59,055 nt of DNA from Clostridiales bacterium (GTDB taxonomy: Bacteria; Bacillota; Clostridia; Christensenellales; Aristaeellaceae): positions 1 through 59,055 of the forward strand of contig SVGT01000008.1 in assembly GCA_015056175.1 (NCBI GenBank), given 5' to 3'. Below are positions 7,531 through 16,604 of the stretch, piece after piece; the stretch's first letter is position 1; every line of letters starts with the position of its first letter. Made by a program: the position numbers and the translations under genes. The notes under the pieces were generated by a model, which was not told the origin of the DNA, made no database searches, and saw nothing but the letters and a program-made list of their open reading frames with translations.

Positions 7531-8391
7531 ATGAGCCGTATTTTTGATACCCATTTCCATGTTCTCAATTTCGATAAGCCCGATCAGAAGACCGCCCTCC
7601 TGGGCATGGACAAGTACCGTATAGACAGGCTTGCCATGCTGGCGGAAGAGCCCATCTACACGCTGAAAAGCTACCGCGATATCCGCGAGCATAACAAGGG
7701 CCGCATGGATCGCCTCTTCCAGTGGTGCGATGGTTCCGACGGCAGACTGCTGCCCATCTGGTGGGTCAACACCACCGATCCCGACGCCATGCAGCAGGTG
7801 GATGAAGCGCTGGACCGGGGCGCTGTGGGCTTCAAGGTGATCACCGAAACCACCATGCCCGGCGACGGACACGCCCTTCAGGTATACCAGCGCATGGCGG
7901 ATGCAGGCAAAAGCATCCTCTTCCATACCGGCATCTGCTGGGATTGGGCGGACATGGGCAACTTCAACCGTCCCTGCAACTGGGAATGCATGATGAATGT
8001 GGAGCATGCCCGGTTTGCCGCAGGCCATGTTTCCTGGCCCTGGACGGACGAATGCCTGGCGGTGTACGGCAAGTTCAATTCCCTCAAGTGGCATCCCAAA
8101 TACAGCGGTCAGGAAATGTACCTGGACCTGACCCCCGGCACGCCGGACAATTACCGCCAGAAGATGCTGAACACCTACTATGACGTGTGCTACGACGGCA
8201 TGAACGAGCATCTGCTCTTTGGCACCGACTTTGGCACAGAGATTTTCCATGACGGCCCGGACGCCGCCAAGCGCATCGTGGATCGGGCAAAGCAGGATAC
8301 CGAGCTTCTGCTCAAGGCCGGCTTCACGCAGGAGACCGTGGACAAGATCCTGTATCAGAACTCCATGGACTTCTGGGGCCTCAAGGACTGA
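7531..8391 (+). CDS. Amidohydrolase family 2 protein, paralogue 2 of 3
   Basis: 286 residues; ATG at 7531 has GGGAGGTG (7518-7525) upstream. An in-frame TTG at 7516 lies before that site and is rejected. Same fold and metal ligands as its neighbours (DTHFHVL, LFHTG, GHVSWPW, FGTD). It differs most near the C-terminus, where FGTEIFHDGPDAAKRIVD replaces the shorter loop of copies 1 and 3, which may alter the substrate pocket. The second histidine pair is DTHFH, so the HxH ligands are kept. The 28-base gap on its 5' side and 20-base gap on its 3' side fit one operon. Confidence 0.75.
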   Translation: MSRIFDTHFHVLNFDKPDQKTALLGMDKYRIDRLAMLAEEPIYTLKSYRDIREHNKGRMDRLFQWCDGSDGRLLPIWWVNTTDPDAMQQVDEALDRGAVGFKVITETTMPGDGHALQVYQRMADAGKSILFHTGICWDWADMGNFNRPCNWECMMNVEHARFAAGHVSWPWTDECLAVYGKFNSLKWHPKYSGQEMYLDLTPGTPDNYRQKMLNTYYDVCYDGMNEHLLFGTDFGTEIFHDGPDAAKRIVDRAKQDTELLLKAGFTQETVDKILYQNSMDFWGLKD

Positions 8392-8411
8392 CCTGACAGG
8401 GAGGATATATC

Positions 8412-9260
8412 ATGAGCCGCATTTTTGATACCCATGTGCATATCGATAAATATGCCGTGCCCGAGCCTGAGCGCCTGCTGCGCAGCATGGATGAGCACAA
8501 GATCGACAAGGTGGCATTGCTTGCCGAAGACCCTGAGTACACCATGGAAAAGGATCTGAACAAGTGCCGCGAATACAACGAAGCGCGCCTGAAGCGCCTG
8601 AAGGAATGGTGCGACGGCAGCGACGGCCGCCTGGTGCCTATCTACTACATCAACCCCGTGGAGCGGGACGCCATGGATCAGGCCAAAAAGGCTGTGGATG
8701 CAGGCTGCGCCGGCTTCAAGGTGATCTGCGAGACCCACTATCCCGGCGATGAACGCGCCATGCCCGTATATCAGCTGATTGCGGACATGGGAAAGAGCAT
8801 CCTGTTCCACTCGGGTATTCTCTGGGACTGGGGCGATAACGGCAATTACAACCGTCCCTGCAACTGGGAATGCATGATGAATATCCGCAACGCCAAGTTT
8901 GCCCTGGCCCACATCTCCTGGCCCTGGACGGACGAATGCCTGTCCGTGTACGGCAAGTTCACCATGATGTGGGATCATCCCAGCTATCAGAACCAGGTGA
9001 TGCACATCGACCTGACCCCCGGCACCCCCCTGTGCTACCGTCAGGAAGTGCTTACCACCATCCACGATACCGCTTACTGGGGCATTGAAAACCGCATGCT
9101 CTTTGGCTCGGACGCCTTTACCAGTACCTTCGACGGCGCCTTTATCGCCAATTGGGCCAGGAACGATACCGAAATGCTCCTTGCGGCCGGATACGATCAG
9201 GCAACCGTGGACAAGGTGCTTTACGATAACGCCATGGCATTCTGGGGCCTCAAGGACTGA
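8412..9260 (+). CDS. Amidohydrolase family 2 protein, paralogue 3 of 3
   Basis: 282 residues, RBS GGGAGG at 8399. It is closest to paralogue 1 by eye, with long shared blocks around ILWDWGDNGNYNRPCNWECM. The metal ligands are retained (DTHVHID, LFHSG, AHISWPW), and the final aspartate sits in FGSD instead of FGTD. The kept ligands in all three copies argue that each is an active enzyme and not a decaying duplicate. A 93-base gap separates it from the AraC-type regulator. Confidence 0.75.
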   Translation: MSRIFDTHVHIDKYAVPEPERLLRSMDEHKIDKVALLAEDPEYTMEKDLNKCREYNEARLKRLKEWCDGSDGRLVPIYYINPVERDAMDQAKKAVDAGCAGFKVICETHYPGDERAMPVYQLIADMGKSILFHSGILWDWGDNGNYNRPCNWECMMNIRNAKFALAHISWPWTDECLSVYGKFTMMWDHPSYQNQVMHIDLTPGTPLCYRQEVLTTIHDTAYWGIENRMLFGSDAFTSTFDGAFIANWARNDTEMLLAAGYDQATVDKVLYDNAMAFWGLKD

Positions 9261-9353
9261 TTTTTTGAACACTTTCGCGATCGGACGGTCAACCGTGTGT
9301 CCCACTGGGGGCACGTCTTTCCCGGCGGCAGAAAAATAAAGGGAAGTAAGAAC

Positions 9354-11528
9354 ATGAGTAAACACACAAACTGGTTTTCCAAAAAGCCCAGCGTGGCCTT
9401 TGCGCTGAGCATGCTGGTGGTATCCATCCTGCCGCTTTTGTGCGGCTGGGTGTTTTATGCCAGCTCCAGCGCCCAGGCTCACAAGCAGCAGGAAAACCTG
9501 GTGGAGCAGTCGCTGAAATTGACCATGCATCAGTTTGATACCGATCTGACCAGCGTGATCAACATGACGCTCAACCTGCGCAAGACCGTAGGCAAAATGC
9601 CCATGCCCGACGAGGAGGATTTTACCCCCGATCACCGCATGCTGCTGTATGAAACCCGCATGGTGCTGCGCGACGCGCGCAACCTGGCCACCTCCATGGT
9701 GAAGGATATTTACTTCCTGCGCCCGGATGCGGATTACGCCGTATCCCCCGCCGCCGTGATCTCTCGCAAAATTCTCTACGAGCGCTACTGGAAGCCCTAC
9801 GGCATTTCGGAAAAGGATTTTTCCCTGCTCCATCTGCGCCATGAAACAGGCTCCATATTGTCCATCAACCAGGCAAGGCCGGTGTTTTTGCTGACCGTCA
9901 GCCGGGATATGAAAACCAATCTGCCCACCCGGCAATTGGTGGTTGTACTGGCGGAAAACTATTTTGCCAATCTGTTTACCGGGTTTGATCTGCCGGACAT
10001 CGCCTATTCTCTCTATACGGACGACGGCGCGCTGATCTACCAGAGCAAAAACAAGCCCGCAGAGGACACGGTCACCTTCACCCTGCCCTCCAATGCCGGC
10101 ACCTACGTGCTCAACGCCTATGTGCCCAACGCCTATTTCTACAACCATGCCGATATGCTGCGCGTGCTCTACATCAGCATGCTGGTAGCCACGCTCATCA
10201 TTTCCGCCGTGCTCATTTTCTCTCTGGCGCGGCGCAACGCCATGCCCATCAACAAGCTGATCTCCTACATCCGGGAAAACTACCAGATCCAGAACGATGA
10301 GGAGAATGCAGCAGGCCTTAATCTCATCCAGAGCTCGGTGGAGCAGATGCTCCAGGAGCACGAAAACCACAAGCAGCAGCTGCAGCAATACCAGGAAAGG
10401 GAGGAAATGCACATTCTGGGCAACGCCTTCCTGGGGCTGAACAAGGAATTGCCCCCCACGGGGGACGATACCTCCCCCTACGTGGTGGTCTGCTTCCAGC
10501 TTTCGGACGATCATGACGCCGAACAGCTGAAAAACGCCCTTTCCCATTCCTTCCCCGCAGGCTATATTTCCCGCTGCGTGTTCCTCTCCGGCGACCTGAT
10601 GCTTCTTTTGCGCCGCCACACGGGAGACATGGACGAAGACAGCGTGAATATTCTGCTGGAAAACACCCTGCAGGCGCTGGACGATATGGGCCTTTCCAAC
10701 CTGCGCTGCGCCGTAAGCCTGGTGCACCACCAATCGGACGAATTGGAAATGGCCTATCGGGAAGCCTCCATGGCCTTTGACAGCCTGTTCAACCAGTCCG
10801 ATCTTCCCATCCTGCGCTTTGATACCATCCGCTACAGCCCGGAATACTTCCTGCGCGACTTCCACCATCTGGACAAGCAGTTGACCTTTGCCACCCAGAT
10901 GGGCGAGCAGGAGTATGAGATGGCGCTGAACACCCTTACCTCTCTATTCCCCGGCGAATTCTTGGACGACAATACGTCCACCCTGTCCCAGCTGCATTTA
11001 AGTTCGCTGAAGTTCCAGTTCCTGCATGACCTGAACTCCATCTCCGCGCCTCTGGCGGACGCGGACGAGCTCAACCGCACCAACGCCCGCGACATCATCT
11101 CCTGCAAAACGCACCGCGAGCTGATGGCGCTCATGCAGAAGATCATCGGCGAAATTGATTCCATGCCAAAGGTACAGGGCGAGGAACACGATATGCAGAT
11201 CGATGAAATCAAAACCTACATCCGCAACAACTCCTGGGACAAGCAATTGTCCGTATCCTCCGTGGCGGACGCCTTCCACCTGTCCAGCAATGCGCTGAGC
11301 AAACTGTTCTCCCGCAAGGCCAACATGGGCGTTTTGCAGTACATCCACAAGATCCGTATCGAAAACGCCTGCCATCTGCTTCTGTCGGATGAGAATACCA
11401 ACATTGCCGCCATCGCCACCCAGGTGGGCTACGCCTCCACCCTCACCTTCAACCGCGCCTTCAAAGCCCGCTACAACATGACGCCCAGCGAATACCGCCG
11501 CATCCATAAGCAGGCGGGCGAACACTGA
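9354..11528 (+). CDS. Membrane-bound AraC-family regulator (YesN/YtdP-like)
   Basis: 724 residues from the ATG at 9354 (RBS GGGAAG); an upstream in-frame GTG at 9297 lacks a site. Order: N-terminal membrane helix (about 15-35), an extracytoplasmic sensor domain of about 230 residues, a second helix (about 270-292), a linker with a coiled-coil-like Gln/Glu-rich segment (HENHKQQLQQYQEREE), a degenerate GGDEF-like domain, and a C-terminal AraC double helix-turn-helix (about 615-724; IAAIATQVGYASTLTFNRAF). Such one-component regulators sense external ligand and activate adjacent ABC importer genes; the solute-binding protein genes that follow are the likely targets. Confidence 0.88.
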   Translation: MSKHTNWFSKKPSVAFALSMLVVSILPLLCGWVFYASSSAQAHKQQENLVEQSLKLTMHQFDTDLTSVINMTLNLRKTVGKMPMPDEEDFTPDHRMLLYETRMVLRDARNLATSMVKDIYFLRPDADYAVSPAAVISRKILYERYWKPYGISEKDFSLLHLRHETGSILSINQARPVFLLTVSRDMKTNLPTRQLVVVLAENYFANLFTGFDLPDIAYSLYTDDGALIYQSKNKPAEDTVTFTLPSNAGTYVLNAYVPNAYFYNHADMLRVLYISMLVATLIISAVLIFSLARRNAMPINKLISYIRENYQIQNDEENAAGLNLIQSSVEQMLQEHENHKQQLQQYQEREEMHILGNAFLGLNKELPPTGDDTSPYVVVCFQLSDDHDAEQLKNALSHSFPAGYISRCVFLSGDLMLLLRRHTGDMDEDSVNILLENTLQALDDMGLSNLRCAVSLVHHQSDELEMAYREASMAFDSLFNQSDLPILRFDTIRYSPEYFLRDFHHLDKQLTFATQMGEQEYEMALNTLTSLFPGEFLDDNTSTLSQLHLSSLKFQFLHDLNSISAPLADADELNRTNARDIISCKTHRELMALMQKIIGEIDSMPKVQGEEHDMQIDEIKTYIRNNSWDKQLSVSSVADAFHLSSNALSKLFSRKANMGVLQYIHKIRIENACHLLLSDENTNIAAIATQVGYASTLTFNRAFKARYNMTPSEYRRIHKQAGEH

Positions 11529-11643
11529 CAAGGCTGTGTCGGTTTGTGCGCACCCCTTCATCCTGTGCAAAAAGCGTATCCTCCACGCCGCAGGGCGCAC
11601 GCGGCCCCGCTATGCACGGACGCTTTCCCATCTTTCCCTTCCA

Positions 11644-11689
11644 CGGCCCCGCAGTTTCCTGAAAAATCAAGCTGCGAGGCCGTTTTTTT
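11644..11689 (+). terminator. Rho-independent terminator
   Basis: CGGCCcCGCAG (11644-11654) pairs with CTGCGaGGCCG (11672-11682), followed by seven T. It ends the 4015-11528 transcription unit. Confidence 0.88.
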
Positions 11690-11794
11690 ATACCCGTTTC
11701 TTCCGCAAAACAGCCTATATATCAATTTGTGCCACGCTTCAAAAAATGCCCGCTCCCTGCCTTTTTTGACATCCTTTCCTTATAAAACCGACGA

Positions 11795-11824
11795 TTTACA
11801 AAAACTGCCTTTTCCCTCTATACT
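11795..11824 (+). promoter_or_regulatory. Promoter of solute-binding protein gene 1
   Basis: TTTACA (11795-11800), 18 bases, TATACT (11819-11824); start codon 39 bases downstream. The half-site ATTTGTGCCA at 11725-11734 lies 61 bases before the -35, a reasonable activator position. Confidence 0.65.
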
Positions 11825-11862
11825 GATAGTAACAAAAACTAAATCCAAAGGAGTTGACACTC

Positions 11863-13494
11863 ATGAAGATGCGCAAGCTTCTCAGCCTATTGCTCGCCCT
11901 GCTCATGGCGCTGTCCCTGACCCCCGCCCTTGCAGAAGAGAAGGGCGATCTGTGGATCGGCGATTACGAGCTGACCTACTGGATGCCCATCAGCTCCACC
12001 AACGCCCAGCACTACACCTCCCTGGAGGAGCATCCCTTCTACATCTGGCTGGAAGAGCAGACCGGCGTGCACATCACCTTCATCCATCCCTCCTGGGAGC
12101 AGATGGAGCAGCAGTTCGGCCTGATGATGAACAACGATGATTTCTACGATCTCATCTACTGCATCGAATACCCCGACGGCCCCCAGGCTTCCGTGGATGA
12201 CGGCGTGTTCCTGGACATGAACCAGTATAAGGACCTGATGCCCGAATACTACGAAGCCGTCGCCTGCGCCGACGGCACCTTTGCCGATTGGGAATGGGGC
12301 GTGGAAAAGGAACTGTACAACATCGGCCCCTCCGCGCCTTTCCTCAACCGCACGCTGACCCCCGAAGGCAACATGTGGTGCGTCACCCAGGTGTGGACGG
12401 ACGACTTCCCCGCTGAAAACGGCGGCCTCATCCGTCAGGACTGGCTGGACGACGCAGGTTTGCCCATGCCCCAGACCCTGGAAGACCTGGAAAAGGTGCT
12501 GGCCGCCTTCAAGGCCCGCGGCGAGGACGTGATCCCCATGTCCCTGGGCAGCAGCGGCGTCAACGATTCCAGCGGCTTCATCGTTTCCGCCTTTGACGTC
12601 TATCCCGCCTGGTGGACCGTGACTGGCACTCAGGTGGATCAGCACGGCTACACCGTGCCCGCCTTCAAGGAATACCTGACGCTGATGCACAAGTGGTATG
12701 ACCTGGAGTACATCGATCCCGACTTTATGAACCGCGATCACGAAGGCCTGGTATCCCTGTTCCTCAACGACCGCCTGGGCATCATGGTGGATACCTGGAA
12801 CTTCCCGGACTACATGGAATCCCTCTATTCCGGCTCGGACAGAGATTTTGACGTATCCGCCATGCCCCTGCCCCGCAAGAGCACCGACCAGATGCTGCAG
12901 TGGAAGCTGCACTACGACTCCTGCCCCACCAACTACACCTGCGTCACCTCCTCCTGCGAAAATCCCGAAGTGGCTGCCAAGTGGCTGAACACTCTTTATA
13001 AGAAGGAAGTCATCCTGCGCGCCACCTACGGCGTGGAAGGCGAAAGCTATGTGATGGAAGACGGCGTGCCCTACTTCACCGACTGGTACTTCAACAATCC
13101 CGACGGCTATACCGTGGACAACCTGCGCGAAGTGTACCTGATGCCCAACGTGACCGGCTACTGCTCCACCCGCGCCTTTGCCATGCGTGAAAGCGCCACC
13201 GTGGAACAGCAGAAGACTACCATCAGCACCATGCAGCAAACCTACAACACCTGGGACGCCAATTCCACCTACAGCAAGGTGATCGGCTACATCAACTTTG
13301 AAGGCGAAGGCTGGGGCGAAATGTACGATCTGTACGTGGAGGCCGATACCTACGCCGCGCCCATGGTGATCAAGTTCATCACCGGCGCCGAGAGCCTGGA
13401 CGGCTTTGACGCCTATGCCCAGAAGGTGCTGGACCTTGGCATGGCGGAAGCCCGCGATAAGACGCAGTATGCCATCGACCGCATGCAGCACTGA
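11863..13494 (+). CDS. Carbohydrate ABC transporter solute-binding protein 1
   Basis: 543 residues; ATG at 11863 with AAAGGAG nine bases upstream. The N-terminus (MKMRKLLSLLLALLMALS, then TPALA-EE) is a signal peptide with a type I cleavage site and no lipobox cysteine, unusual for a Gram-positive importer. The size and the phrases TYWMPIS, HPFYIWLEEQTGVHI and IRQDWLDDAGLPMPQTLEDLEKVL are those of the large LplA/family-1 binding proteins that work with LplB/LplC permeases. It is a paralogue of the next gene (shared WIGDY start and many blocks). The ligand is unknown; probably an oligosaccharide. Confidence 0.85.
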   Translation: MKMRKLLSLLLALLMALSLTPALAEEKGDLWIGDYELTYWMPISSTNAQHYTSLEEHPFYIWLEEQTGVHITFIHPSWEQMEQQFGLMMNNDDFYDLIYCIEYPDGPQASVDDGVFLDMNQYKDLMPEYYEAVACADGTFADWEWGVEKELYNIGPSAPFLNRTLTPEGNMWCVTQVWTDDFPAENGGLIRQDWLDDAGLPMPQTLEDLEKVLAAFKARGEDVIPMSLGSSGVNDSSGFIVSAFDVYPAWWTVTGTQVDQHGYTVPAFKEYLTLMHKWYDLEYIDPDFMNRDHEGLVSLFLNDRLGIMVDTWNFPDYMESLYSGSDRDFDVSAMPLPRKSTDQMLQWKLHYDSCPTNYTCVTSSCENPEVAAKWLNTLYKKEVILRATYGVEGESYVMEDGVPYFTDWYFNNPDGYTVDNLREVYLMPNVTGYCSTRAFAMRESATVEQQKTTISTMQQTYNTWDANSTYSKVIGYINFEGEGWGEMYDLYVEADTYAAPMVIKFITGAESLDGFDAYAQKVLDLGMAEARDKTQYAIDRMQH

Positions 13495-13530
13495 TCCCTC
13501 TGCAATCAATCCCATATCTTCCTTGTCTTG

Positions 13531-13560
13531 CCCGGCGGAGCGCTGCTCCGCCGGGCTTTT
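13531..13560 (+). terminator. Rho-independent terminator
   Basis: CCCGGCGGAGC (13531-13541) pairs perfectly with GCTCCGCCGGG (13545-13555), three-base loop, then CTTTT. Confidence 0.85.
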
Positions 13561-13707
13561 GCATTCTATGGAAGAAACCGTATCCTGCCCCTGCGCAGGA
13601 TGGCCGGACTGCCGTCTGCACATCCGCGATCTTCTATTTGTGTCCATGCCGTCTTTCCGTACACCAAGGCTTGTGTTTATGCCATTTTTTGATGTATGTT
13701 CGATCAT

Positions 13708-13747
13708 TTTGTGTCAAAACTTCAATTTCTGCCTGCTTTGGCACAAA
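13708..13747. promoter_or_regulatory. Candidate operator: inverted TTTGTGnCAAA pair
   Basis: TTTGTGTCAAA (13708-13718) and its near reverse complement TTTGGCACAAA (13737-13747), centres 29 bases apart, end 36 bases before the -35 region of binding-protein gene 2. The ATTTGTGCCA half-site recurs before gene 1. A likely binding site for the AraC-type regulator at 9354. Confidence 0.45.
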
Positions 13748-13783
13748 TCCATACACCAAAAAGCATATTCTGGTTATTTACTT

Positions 13784-13810
13784 TTGGCCCGGTTTTGTAT
13801 ATGCTATACT
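13784..13810 (+). promoter_or_regulatory. Extended -10 promoter of solute-binding protein gene 2
   Basis: TATACT (13805-13810) is preceded by TGC (extended -10). A weak -35 (TTGGCC, 13784-13789) is 15 bases away, which fits an activator-dependent promoter. Confidence 0.5.
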
Positions 13811-13857
13811 CAACAAATGGGCTGATTTTGCCCAAACAAGACAAGGAGGAACCCCTC

Positions 13858-15507
13858 ATGACCAAGAAGCTGCTTGCCCTCGTGCTGGCCGCGATGCTGC
13901 TTCTCAGCTGCGCTCCCGCGCTGGCTGAAGAACACGGCCCCTATTGGATCGGCGACTACACCCTGACCTATTGGATCCCCATGGACGGCGATCAGGCTCA
14001 GACCTTCACCACCCTGAACGAGCATCCCTTCTATCAGTGGATGGAAGAACAGACCGGCGTGCACATCGAGTTCATCCACCCCTCCACCGAGCAGATGGAT
14101 CAGCAGTACAACCTGATGCTCAACAACAACGAATTCTATGACATGATGCAGTATGCCTATCCCGATGGCCCCCAGCAGGGCATCGATGACGGCGTGCTCC
14201 TTGACCTGAACGAGTACAAGGATCTCATGCCCAACTACTTCGCCACCATCGCTTGCGATGACGGTTCCTACAACGCCTGGGAGTGGGGTCCCGAAAAGGA
14301 ACTCTACTGGCAGGGCGCCCAGCCCGCTTTCCAGCCCCTGCTCACCACCGCCAAGGGCAACCTGTGGTGCGTCAGCCAGGTCTGGACCGACATGCTGAAC
14401 ACCGAATGCGGCGCGCTCATCCGTCAGGACTGGCTGGATGAACTGGGTCTGGAAGCTCCCAAGACCATCGAAGACCTGGACAAGGTTCTCTACGCGTTCA
14501 AGACTCTGGGCGAAGACGTGATCCCCATGAGCCTCGGCAACTACGGCTACAACGGCTCTGACTACTTCCTGTCTGCTGCTTGGGGCCTGAACGGTTCCTG
14601 GTACTCCGTGACCGACGGCGTCGTGGATCCCGTTGCCTGCACCACCCCCGAATACAAGGAATACCTGACCTGGCTGAACAAGTGGTATGAAGACGACCTC
14701 ATCGACCCCGACTTCATGAACCGCGACTATGACGGCCTGCAGGCTCTGTTCCTCTCCGACCGTCTGGGCATCTGGGCCGAAACCTGGCACGTGCCCGCCA
14801 CCCTGCATGAACTGTACGAAGGCGCTGACGAAAACTTCGAAGTCAGCCCCCTGGCTCCTGTGCGTCTGACCGAAGATCAGGAACTGAAGCTGGTGCAGGC
14901 CTATGACTCCCAGGCTTGCAACTACGTGACCGTTTGGGCCGAAAGCGAAAACAAGGAAATCGCCTGCAAGTGGCTGGACGTGGCCTTCTCCAAGGAAGGC
15001 GTGCTCAAGTCCTGCTACGGCACCGAAGGCGAATCCTACACCCTGGTTGACGGCGTGCCCTACTACACCGAATGGTTCTATGAGCAGGTCAACAACGGCG
15101 TCAACATGATGAGCGTGTACCTCTATCAGGGCCATGCCATTTACTGGTCCACCCGTGCTTCCTGCCTGTACAATGCTCCCGTGCAGACCATCGAAGGCCA
15201 GCAGACCGTGGCCAGCGACTGGGTGCGCACCCAGAAGGTGTGGGGCGAAAACTCCGTGCCTGAGAAGCTGATCGGCTACGTGGTGTTCGACGGCGACGGC
15301 TGGGCCGATATGTATGATCCCTATGTGGAAGCGCAGACCTACGCCGATCCCATGATGATCAAGTTCATCACCGGTGAAGAAGACCTGGCCAAGTTCGACG
15401 AAGTGGCCCAGAAGGCGCTGGACATGGGCTTTGAATATGCCCGCAACGCCACCCAGGCTGCTTACAACATCCAGCATCAGCAGGAAGAAGGCTTCGGCAT
15501 CGAATAA
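13858..15507 (+). CDS. Carbohydrate ABC transporter solute-binding protein 2
   Basis: 549 residues; ATG at 13858 with AAGGAGG at about 13842-13848. The signal peptide region reads LLLSCAPALAEE, so Cys18 could be lipidated (LLSC is a weak lipobox) or the protein could be cut after ALA; the paralogue at 11863 has only the second option. It shares WIGDYTLTYWIPMDGDQAQ-type blocks and the length of family-1 large binding proteins. It lies directly before the two permease genes, separated by a hairpin that may let the binding protein be made in excess. Ligand unknown. Confidence 0.85.
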   Translation: MTKKLLALVLAAMLLLSCAPALAEEHGPYWIGDYTLTYWIPMDGDQAQTFTTLNEHPFYQWMEEQTGVHIEFIHPSTEQMDQQYNLMLNNNEFYDMMQYAYPDGPQQGIDDGVLLDLNEYKDLMPNYFATIACDDGSYNAWEWGPEKELYWQGAQPAFQPLLTTAKGNLWCVSQVWTDMLNTECGALIRQDWLDELGLEAPKTIEDLDKVLYAFKTLGEDVIPMSLGNYGYNGSDYFLSAAWGLNGSWYSVTDGVVDPVACTTPEYKEYLTWLNKWYEDDLIDPDFMNRDYDGLQALFLSDRLGIWAETWHVPATLHELYEGADENFEVSPLAPVRLTEDQELKLVQAYDSQACNYVTVWAESENKEIACKWLDVAFSKEGVLKSCYGTEGESYTLVDGVPYYTEWFYEQVNNGVNMMSVYLYQGHAIYWSTRASCLYNAPVQTIEGQQTVASDWVRTQKVWGENSVPEKLIGYVVFDGDGWADMYDPYVEAQTYADPMMIKFITGEEDLAKFDEVAQKALDMGFEYARNATQAAYNIQHQQEEGFGIE

Positions 15508-15551
15508 TTCAGCCGAACCCTGACAGCCAACTGATAAACCCTAAAACCTCT

Positions 15552-15585
15552 GCCGGAGCGTCGGAAACGGCGCTCCGGCTTCCTT
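15552..15585 (+). terminator. Intercistronic hairpin, probable partial terminator
   Basis: GCCGGAGCG (15552-15560) pairs with CGCTCCGGC (15571-15579), followed by TTCCTT only. The weak T tract fits read-through into the permease genes or stabilisation of the binding-protein mRNA. Confidence 0.6.
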
Positions 15586-15647
15586 AAACAGACTGCAACA
15601 AAAGACTGCAAATACCTCACATCGCATAAGGGAGTGAAAGAACACCT

Positions 15648-16592
15648 ATGCTGACGCAGCAAAAACAGGCCGTGTCCGTGATGACACGCTTTAAGAAGGA
15701 CTGGAAGCAGCACTGGATCGCCTATCTCATGCTGATCCCCGCCATCGTGCTTCTGTTCATCTTCCACTATATCCCGATTTACGGTATCACCATCGCCTTC
15801 AAGGATTACAAGCCCCGCAGGGGCATTCTGGGCAGCGACTGGGCCGATATGTACGGTTTTGAGCACTTTATCCGCTTCTTTACCGGTGCCCACTTCCCCG
15901 TGCTGCTGCGCAATACGCTGACCATCTCCATCTATTCCATGGTGGTGGGCTTCCCCGCCCCCATCCTGCTGGCGCTGCTGCTCAACGAAGTGCGCCATCA
16001 GAAGTATAAGAAAGTGGTGCAGACCATTTCTTATATGCCCTACTTTATCTCCACCGTGGTTATCTGCGGTATGCTGAAAAGCTTCCTGGCCTACGACGGC
16101 CTGGCCGGCGCGCTGATGACCATGCTGGGCATAGAGCCCTACAGTCTGCTCAGCGCGCCCGAGGCGTTCCCCAGCATTCTGGTCTGGTCGGACGTCTGGC
16201 AGGGCATCGGCTGGAACTCCATCATCTACATGTCGGCGCTCTCCAGCATTGACCAGCAGCTGTACGAGGCTGCCCGTATCGACGGCTGCAACCGTCTCCG
16301 TCAGGCGTGGCACGTCACCCTGCCCGGCATCGTGCCCACCATCATCGTGCTGCTGATTCTGAGCATGGGCTCGCTGCTGAGCGTGTCCACGGACAAGATC
16401 CTGCTGCTCTACACCCCCCTCACCTACGAAACCGCAGACGTGTTCGGCACCTATACCTACCGTCTGGGTATTAAGGGCGGTAAGTACGACTTTACCGCAG
16501 CCGTAGGTCTGGCTGAAACGGTGGTCAACTTCCTGATGGTGATCCTGTTCAACTGGATCAGCAAGAAGACCACTGAACAGAGCTTGTGGTAA
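15648..16592 (+). CDS. Carbohydrate ABC transporter permease, LplB-like
   Basis: 314 residues, RBS GGGAGTG at 15631. Six predicted membrane helices; the first is LMLIPAIVLLFIFHYIPIYG. The loop YEAARIDGCNRLRQAWHVTLPGI is the EAA motif that docks onto the ATPase. The sequence follows the LplB/YtcP-partner subfamily (FKDYKPRRGILGSDW, QTISYMPYFISTVV). It pairs with the next gene as a heterodimeric channel. No ATPase gene occurs in the locus, so a shared MsmX/MsmK-type ATPase elsewhere is likely. Confidence 0.92.
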   Translation: MLTQQKQAVSVMTRFKKDWKQHWIAYLMLIPAIVLLFIFHYIPIYGITIAFKDYKPRRGILGSDWADMYGFEHFIRFFTGAHFPVLLRNTLTISIYSMVVGFPAPILLALLLNEVRHQKYKKVVQTISYMPYFISTVVICGMLKSFLAYDGLAGALMTMLGIEPYSLLSAPEAFPSILVWSDVWQGIGWNSIIYMSALSSIDQQLYEAARIDGCNRLRQAWHVTLPGIVPTIIVLLILSMGSLLSVSTDKILLLYTPLTYETADVFGTYTYRLGIKGGKYDFTAAVGLAETVVNFLMVILFNWISKKTTEQSLW

Positions 16593-16604
16593 GGAGGTGT
16601 AGAT

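Larger units (their letters stand above)
11529..11862. other. Gene-free 334-base region between regulator and importer
   Basis: Contains the regulator's terminator (11644-11689), a half-site ATTTGTGCCA (11725-11734) that recurs before the second binding-protein gene, and the promoter at 11795. No gene is supported. Confidence 0.7.
13495..13857. other. Gene-free 363-base region between the two binding-protein genes
   Basis: Holds a terminator (13531), a widely spaced inverted repeat (13708-13747) and a promoter (13784-13810). Open frames here lack ribosome binding sites. Confidence 0.7.

Noticed and set aside
8355-10868. Minus-strand open frame of 837 codons
   Set aside because: Antisense to the amidohydrolase and AraC genes; no ribosome binding site, and the protein has only composition-driven residues.
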